Origin: Actinomadura bangladeshensis | GTDB lineage: Bacteria; Actinomycetota; Actinomycetes; Streptosporangiales; Streptosporangiaceae | Direction of reading: 5' to 3' | Length of the DNA stretch: 32,254 nucleotides | Assembly (NCBI RefSeq): GCF_004348335.1 | Contig: NZ_SMJW01000080.1 | Location: 1 to 32,254, forward strand | Shown: piece by piece, positions 29,315 to 32,254 of the stretch | How positions within the stretch are numbered: the first letter of the stretch is position 1 | How the letters are laid out: the number at the start of each line of letters is the position of its first letter | Notes under the pieces: model-generated | Database searches by the model: none | Seen by the model: the letters and a program-made list of their open reading frames with translations, nothing else | What the model was told of the DNA's origin: nothing | Translations under genes and position numbers: made by a program

Positions 29315-31804
29315 ATGGCACGACGCGGATCCCAAGCCCCTCCACCTCCGCCGGACTTCGAAGAGAACATCGTCGACGTCGATGTCTCCGACGAGATGCG
29401 CGGCAGTTTTCTCGAGTACGCCTACTCGGTCATCTACCAGCGGGCGCTCCCCGACGCACGGGACGGCATGAAGCCCGTCCAGCGCCGGATCCTGTACTCG
29501 ATGAACGAGATGGGGCTCCGCCCCGACCGCGGCCACGTCAAATGCGCCCGCGTCGTCGGCGAGGTCATGGGCAAGCTGCACCCGCACGGCGACAGCGCCA
29601 TCTACGACGCGATGGTGCGGATGGCGCAGCCGTGGGCGATGCGGATGCCGCTCGTGGACGGGCACGGCAACTTCGGTTCGCTCGGCGGCGACGACATGCC
29701 CGCCGCCATGCGGTACACCGAGGCCCGGATGTCGCGCGAAGCGATGCTGATGGTCGAGTCGATCGACGAGGACACGGTCGACTTCCGCCCCAACTACGAC
29801 GGGCAGGAGCGCGAACCGGAGGTCCTGCCGGCCGCGTTCCCGAACCTGCTGGTCAACGGCGCGTCCGGCATCGCGGTCGGAATGGCCACGAACATGGCGC
29901 CGCACAACCTCGGCGAGGTCATCTCGGCGGCCCGGCACCTGATCGACAACCCCGAGGCCACCCTCGACGACCTGATGCGCTTCGTGCCCGGCCCCGACCT
30001 GCCCACCGGCGGCAAGATCGTCGGCCTGGACGGCATCCGGGACGCCTACGAGCGCGGCCGGGGAACCTTCCGCACCCGCGCCACGGTCTCCATCGAGAAC
30101 GTCACGCCTCGCCGCAAGGGCATCGTCGTCAGCGAACTCCCGTATTCCGTCGGGCCCGAGCGCGTCAAGGCCAAGATCAAGGAACTGGTCAACAACAAGA
30201 AGATCCAGGGCATCTCGGACCTGAAGGACCTCACCGACCGCATGGTCGGCCTCCGCCTGGTCATCGAGATCAAGAACGGGTTCAACCCGGAGGCCGTCCT
30301 CGCCGACCTCTACCGGCTCACGCCGATGGAGGAGACGTTCGGCATCAACAACGTCGCGCTGGTCGACGGCCAGCCCCGCACGCTCGGCCTGCGCGACATG
30401 CTGCAGGTCTACGTCGACCACCGCATCGAGGTCGTCCGCCGGCGCTCGATGTTCCGCCGCAAGAAGCGCGAGGACCGCCTCCACCTGGTGGACGGCCTGC
30501 TCGTGGCGCTGCTGAACATCGACGAGGTCATCCAGGTCATCCGGCAGAGCGACGACGCCGCGCAGGCCAAGCAGCGCCTCATGCAGATCTTCGAGCTGTC
30601 GGAGATCCAGGCGCAGTACATCCTGGACACGCCGCTGCGCCGCCTGACCCGGTACGACCGGCTCGAACTGGAGAAGGAGAAGGAGCAGCTCGCCAAGGAG
30701 ATCGCCCGCCTGACCGCGATCCTGGAGTCGGAGCGCAAGCTCCGCGGCGTGGTCTCCAAGGAGCTCGGCGACGTCGCCAAGGAGTTCAACACGCCCCGGC
30801 GGACGATCCTCCTCGAATCCTCGGGGCAGACGGCGGCCACGGCCGTCCCGCTCGAGGTGCCGGACGACCCGTGCACGGTGCTGCTCTCGTCGACCGGCCT
30901 GATGGCCCGCACCCACGACGCGTCGCCCCTTCCCGACAGCGGCCCCCGCGCGCAGCACGACGTCCTGACGTCGGTCGTCCCCGCGACGGCGCGCGGCCAG
31001 GTGGGAGCGGTGACATCCCACGGCCGGATGATCCGCATAGACGTCCTGGACCTGCCGACACTGCCGCCCTCGGCGACGCCTCCCTCCCTGGCAGGCGGAG
31101 CCCCGGTGGCGGAGTACGTCGACCTGGAACCGGACGAAACGGTCGTAGGCATTGCCGCCGTGGGCGAGGAAGGCGGCGGCCTGGCCGTCGGCACCGCCCA
31201 CGGCGTGGTCAAGCGGGTCGTCCCCGACTTCCCGGCGAACCGCGACGAGTTCGAGGTGATCGGCCTGAAGGAGGGCGACCGCGTGGTGGGCGCCGTCCAG
31301 TTGCTCTCCGAAGACCAGCACCTCGTCTTCATCACGACCGACGCCCAACTCCTGCACTTCGCCGCGTCCCTGGTCCGTCCTCAAGGCCGGGCGGCCGGCG
31401 GCATGGCGGGCATCAAGCTGGGCGCGGGGGCGAGCGTCATGTGGTTCGGCGCGTTGGACCCGAACCGCGAGGCCCGCGTGATCACGGTCTCGGGCTCGTC
31501 CTCGGCACTGCCCGGCACGCAGACGGGCGCGATCAAGCTGGCCGACTTCGCGGACTTCCCGTCCAAGGGCCGCGCGACGGGCGGCGTCCGAGCGCACCGC
31601 TTCCTGAAGGGGGAGGACGTCCTGCTGCAGGCGTGGGCGGCCCCGACCCCGCTCCGCGCAGCGGCCGCCAACGGCAAGCCGGCCATGCTGAACCTCACGA
31701 TGGGCCGCCGAGACGGCTCCGGCGAAAGACTCGACAAGCCCATCGTCGCCATCAGCGGCCCGATAGGCCCGGCGCCCGAGGAAGACGAACCAACCGAAGA
31801 GTGA
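29315..31804 (+). CDS. Type IIA DNA topoisomerase A subunit (GyrA/ParC paralogue)
   Basis: The protein has 829 residues. The breakage-reunion domain starts near residue 27 (MRGSFLEYAYSVIYQRALPDARDGMKPVQRRIL) and contains the winged-helix segment GEVMGKLHPHGDSAIYDAMVRMAQ. The catalytic tyrosine is Y134 (AAMRYTEARMS). A coiled-coil gate lies near 410-500 and a GyrA-type C-terminal beta-pinwheel follows. The pinwheel lacks an obvious GyrA-box (QRRGGKG), which favours a ParC-like decatenase over the housekeeping gyrase; Streptomyces-type actinomycetes are known to carry such a second A subunit. The partner GyrB/ParE gene is not in this window. The ATG at 29315 was chosen for the family-like start; it has only a weak GGGG ahead, and ATG 29306 is possible. 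Confidence 0.9.
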   Translation: MARRGSQAPPPPPDFEENIVDVDVSDEMRGSFLEYAYSVIYQRALPDARDGMKPVQRRILYSMNEMGLRPDRGHVKCARVVGEVMGKLHPHGDSAIYDAMVRMAQPWAMRMPLVDGHGNFGSLGGDDMPAAMRYTEARMSREAMLMVESIDEDTVDFRPNYDGQEREPEVLPAAFPNLLVNGASGIAVGMATNMAPHNLGEVISAARHLIDNPEATLDDLMRFVPGPDLPTGGKIVGLDGIRDAYERGRGTFRTRATVSIENVTPRRKGIVVSELPYSVGPERVKAKIKELVNNKKIQGISDLKDLTDRMVGLRLVIEIKNGFNPEAVLADLYRLTPMEETFGINNVALVDGQPRTLGLRDMLQVYVDHRIEVVRRRSMFRRKKREDRLHLVDGLLVALLNIDEVIQVIRQSDDAAQAKQRLMQIFELSEIQAQYILDTPLRRLTRYDRLELEKEKEQLAKEIARLTAILESERKLRGVVSKELGDVAKEFNTPRRTILLESSGQTAATAVPLEVPDDPCTVLLSSTGLMARTHDASPLPDSGPRAQHDVLTSVVPATARGQVGAVTSHGRMIRIDVLDLPTLPPSATPPSLAGGAPVAEYVDLEPDETVVGIAAVGEEGGGLAVGTAHGVVKRVVPDFPANRDEFEVIGLKEGDRVVGAVQLLSEDQHLVFITTDAQLLHFAASLVRPQGRAAGGMAGIKLGAGASVMWFGALDPNREARVITVSGSSSALPGTQTGAIKLADFADFPSKGRATGGVRAHRFLKGEDVLLQAWAAPTPLRAAAANGKPAMLNLTMGRRDGSGERLDKPIVAISGPIGPAPEEDEPTEE

Positions 31805-31808
31805 CAAA

Positions 31809-31838
31809 GAGGCCCCGGGCACGTTCGCCCGGGGCCTC
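31809..31838. terminator. Perfect 12-bp hairpin between convergent genes
   Basis: GAGGCCCCGGGC (31809-31820), loop ACGTTC, GCCCGGGGCCTC (31827-31838). It begins 4 nt after the topoisomerase stop and ends 3 nt before the stop of the convergent gene, so it can serve both. There is no long T-tract. Confidence 0.75.
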
Positions 31839-31841
31839 GCC

Positions 31842-32254
31842 TCACAGCGGCCGCACCCGGGCATTGAGATCCTCGTTGCACCGGACAATCCCCTCCGCCA
31901 CCTCGACAACGCCGCAGACCGGACGGCAGACGGCACCGGCCTCGGGCAAGGTGACGAAGAACGTCTCGTCCCGCACCCACACGGTGATCTCCGCCCGCAC
32001 CGACAGAACGGCCATCCGCCACCCCTCGCTCAGATGCAGCGGCCCGATCCCCCGTGCTCCGAGCAACCGCCGTAGTTCCCGAGCAGCCTCATGGCAGTCC
32101 CGCCGAGGCGGGTTCCAGGCCATGGCCACAGGCAGCGCGAAGTAGACGACCTTCCCAGCGACCGGCACAGATCCCAGCATCGACCGGCTCCGATGCGCCC
32201 CCCACCGCCCCCGATGCTCAACGGCCAGGGCATTGACCAGTTCAAGCCCTGTCT
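31842..32254 (-). CDS. C-terminal part of an HATPase-fold ATP-binding protein with an extra C-terminal domain (partial)
   Basis: The frame is open to the window edge and its first visible residues, GLELVNALAVEHRGRWGAHR then GKVVYFALPV, match the glycine-rich lid and last strand of RsbW-like GHKL ATPases (compare GRGLLLVGALSNSWG in the gene at 11576-12091). The true start is therefore beyond the right edge, and the ATG at 32180 is probably internal although GGAG precedes it. After the ATPase fold come about 95 residues I do not recognise (NPPRRDCHEAARELRRLLGARGIGPLHLSEGW..., then TVWVRDETFFVTLP and a cysteine-containing tail CRPVCGVV). It is probably a sigma-factor network regulator. Confidence 0.62.
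   Translation of the reverse strand, partial: TGLELVNALAVEHRGRWGAHRSRSMLGSVPVAGKVVYFALPVAMAWNPPRRDCHEAARELRRLLGARGIGPLHLSEGWRMAVLSVRAEITVWVRDETFFVTLPEAGAVCRPVCGVVEVAEGIVRCNEDLNARVRPL

Noticed and set aside
29204..31936. 910-codon minus-strand frame and a 958-codon plus-strand frame over the topoisomerase gene
   Set aside because: Both are shadows of the topoisomerase A subunit, which shows full family motifs and the catalytic tyrosine in a third frame.

Overview
The window is high-GC DNA with strong third-position GC bias. Several genes start with GTG or TTG, and several starts look leaderless (a TANNNT-type -10 about 6 nt before the start). Together with NarL/DesK-type two-component genes, RsbW-like ATP-binding anti-sigma proteins, a ThrE-type exporter and a second GyrA/ParC-like topoisomerase, this points to a filamentous actinomycete. 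An Actinomadura-like member of the Streptosporangiales is my best guess, but it is an inference. No rRNA, tRNA, CRISPR array, insertion sequence or prophage was recognised.

Layout. 1-4.7 kb: a GNAT/acyl-CoA-ligase fusion (minus) divergent from a PfkB sugar kinase, then a LysR-type regulator behind a dyad-rich control region. 4.7-5.8 kb: a gene-poor stretch with long hairpins and the C-terminal remnant of a serine hydrolase. 5.8-11.5 kb: a PPOX-fold protein, a RecQ helicase with a C-terminal phosphoribosyltransferase-like motif, a ThrE-type exporter, and a pair made of a small conserved protein and a DUF6745-like protein.

11.6-18.0 kb is the most unusual part. It is a minus-strand, translationally coupled operon of the poorly understood STM4011-STM4015 families: two LRR-like STM4015 paralogues, an ATP-grasp protein (STM4014), an alkaline-phosphatase-superfamily hydrolase (STM4013), a HemN-like radical SAM protein (STM4012) and a second radical SAM protein with extra cysteines (STM4011). 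An RsbW-like anti-sigma protein follows. Five successive junctions overlap by 1 or 4 nt, which suggests a co-translated pathway or complex. Directly upstream, on the same strand but behind a strong hairpin, is a metNIQ methionine importer (18.2-20.7 kb); methionine is the precursor of the S-adenosylmethionine that radical SAM enzymes consume.

20.7-24.1 kb: a roughly 700-nt leader region with a possible 11-codon leader peptide and a terminator-like hairpin ahead of an unrecognised gene, then an apparently autoregulated TetR gene with an SDR oxidoreductase, and a class I methyltransferase. 24.1-26.6 kb: a response regulator, a DesK-like kinase and an ABC ATPase with degenerate motifs, with no permease nearby. 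26.7-32.2 kb: a GH13 glycosidase and an FMN-dependent alpha-hydroxy-acid oxidase (minus), a GyrA/ParC-like topoisomerase subunit (plus), and at the right edge the C-terminal part of another HATPase-type protein that runs out of the window.
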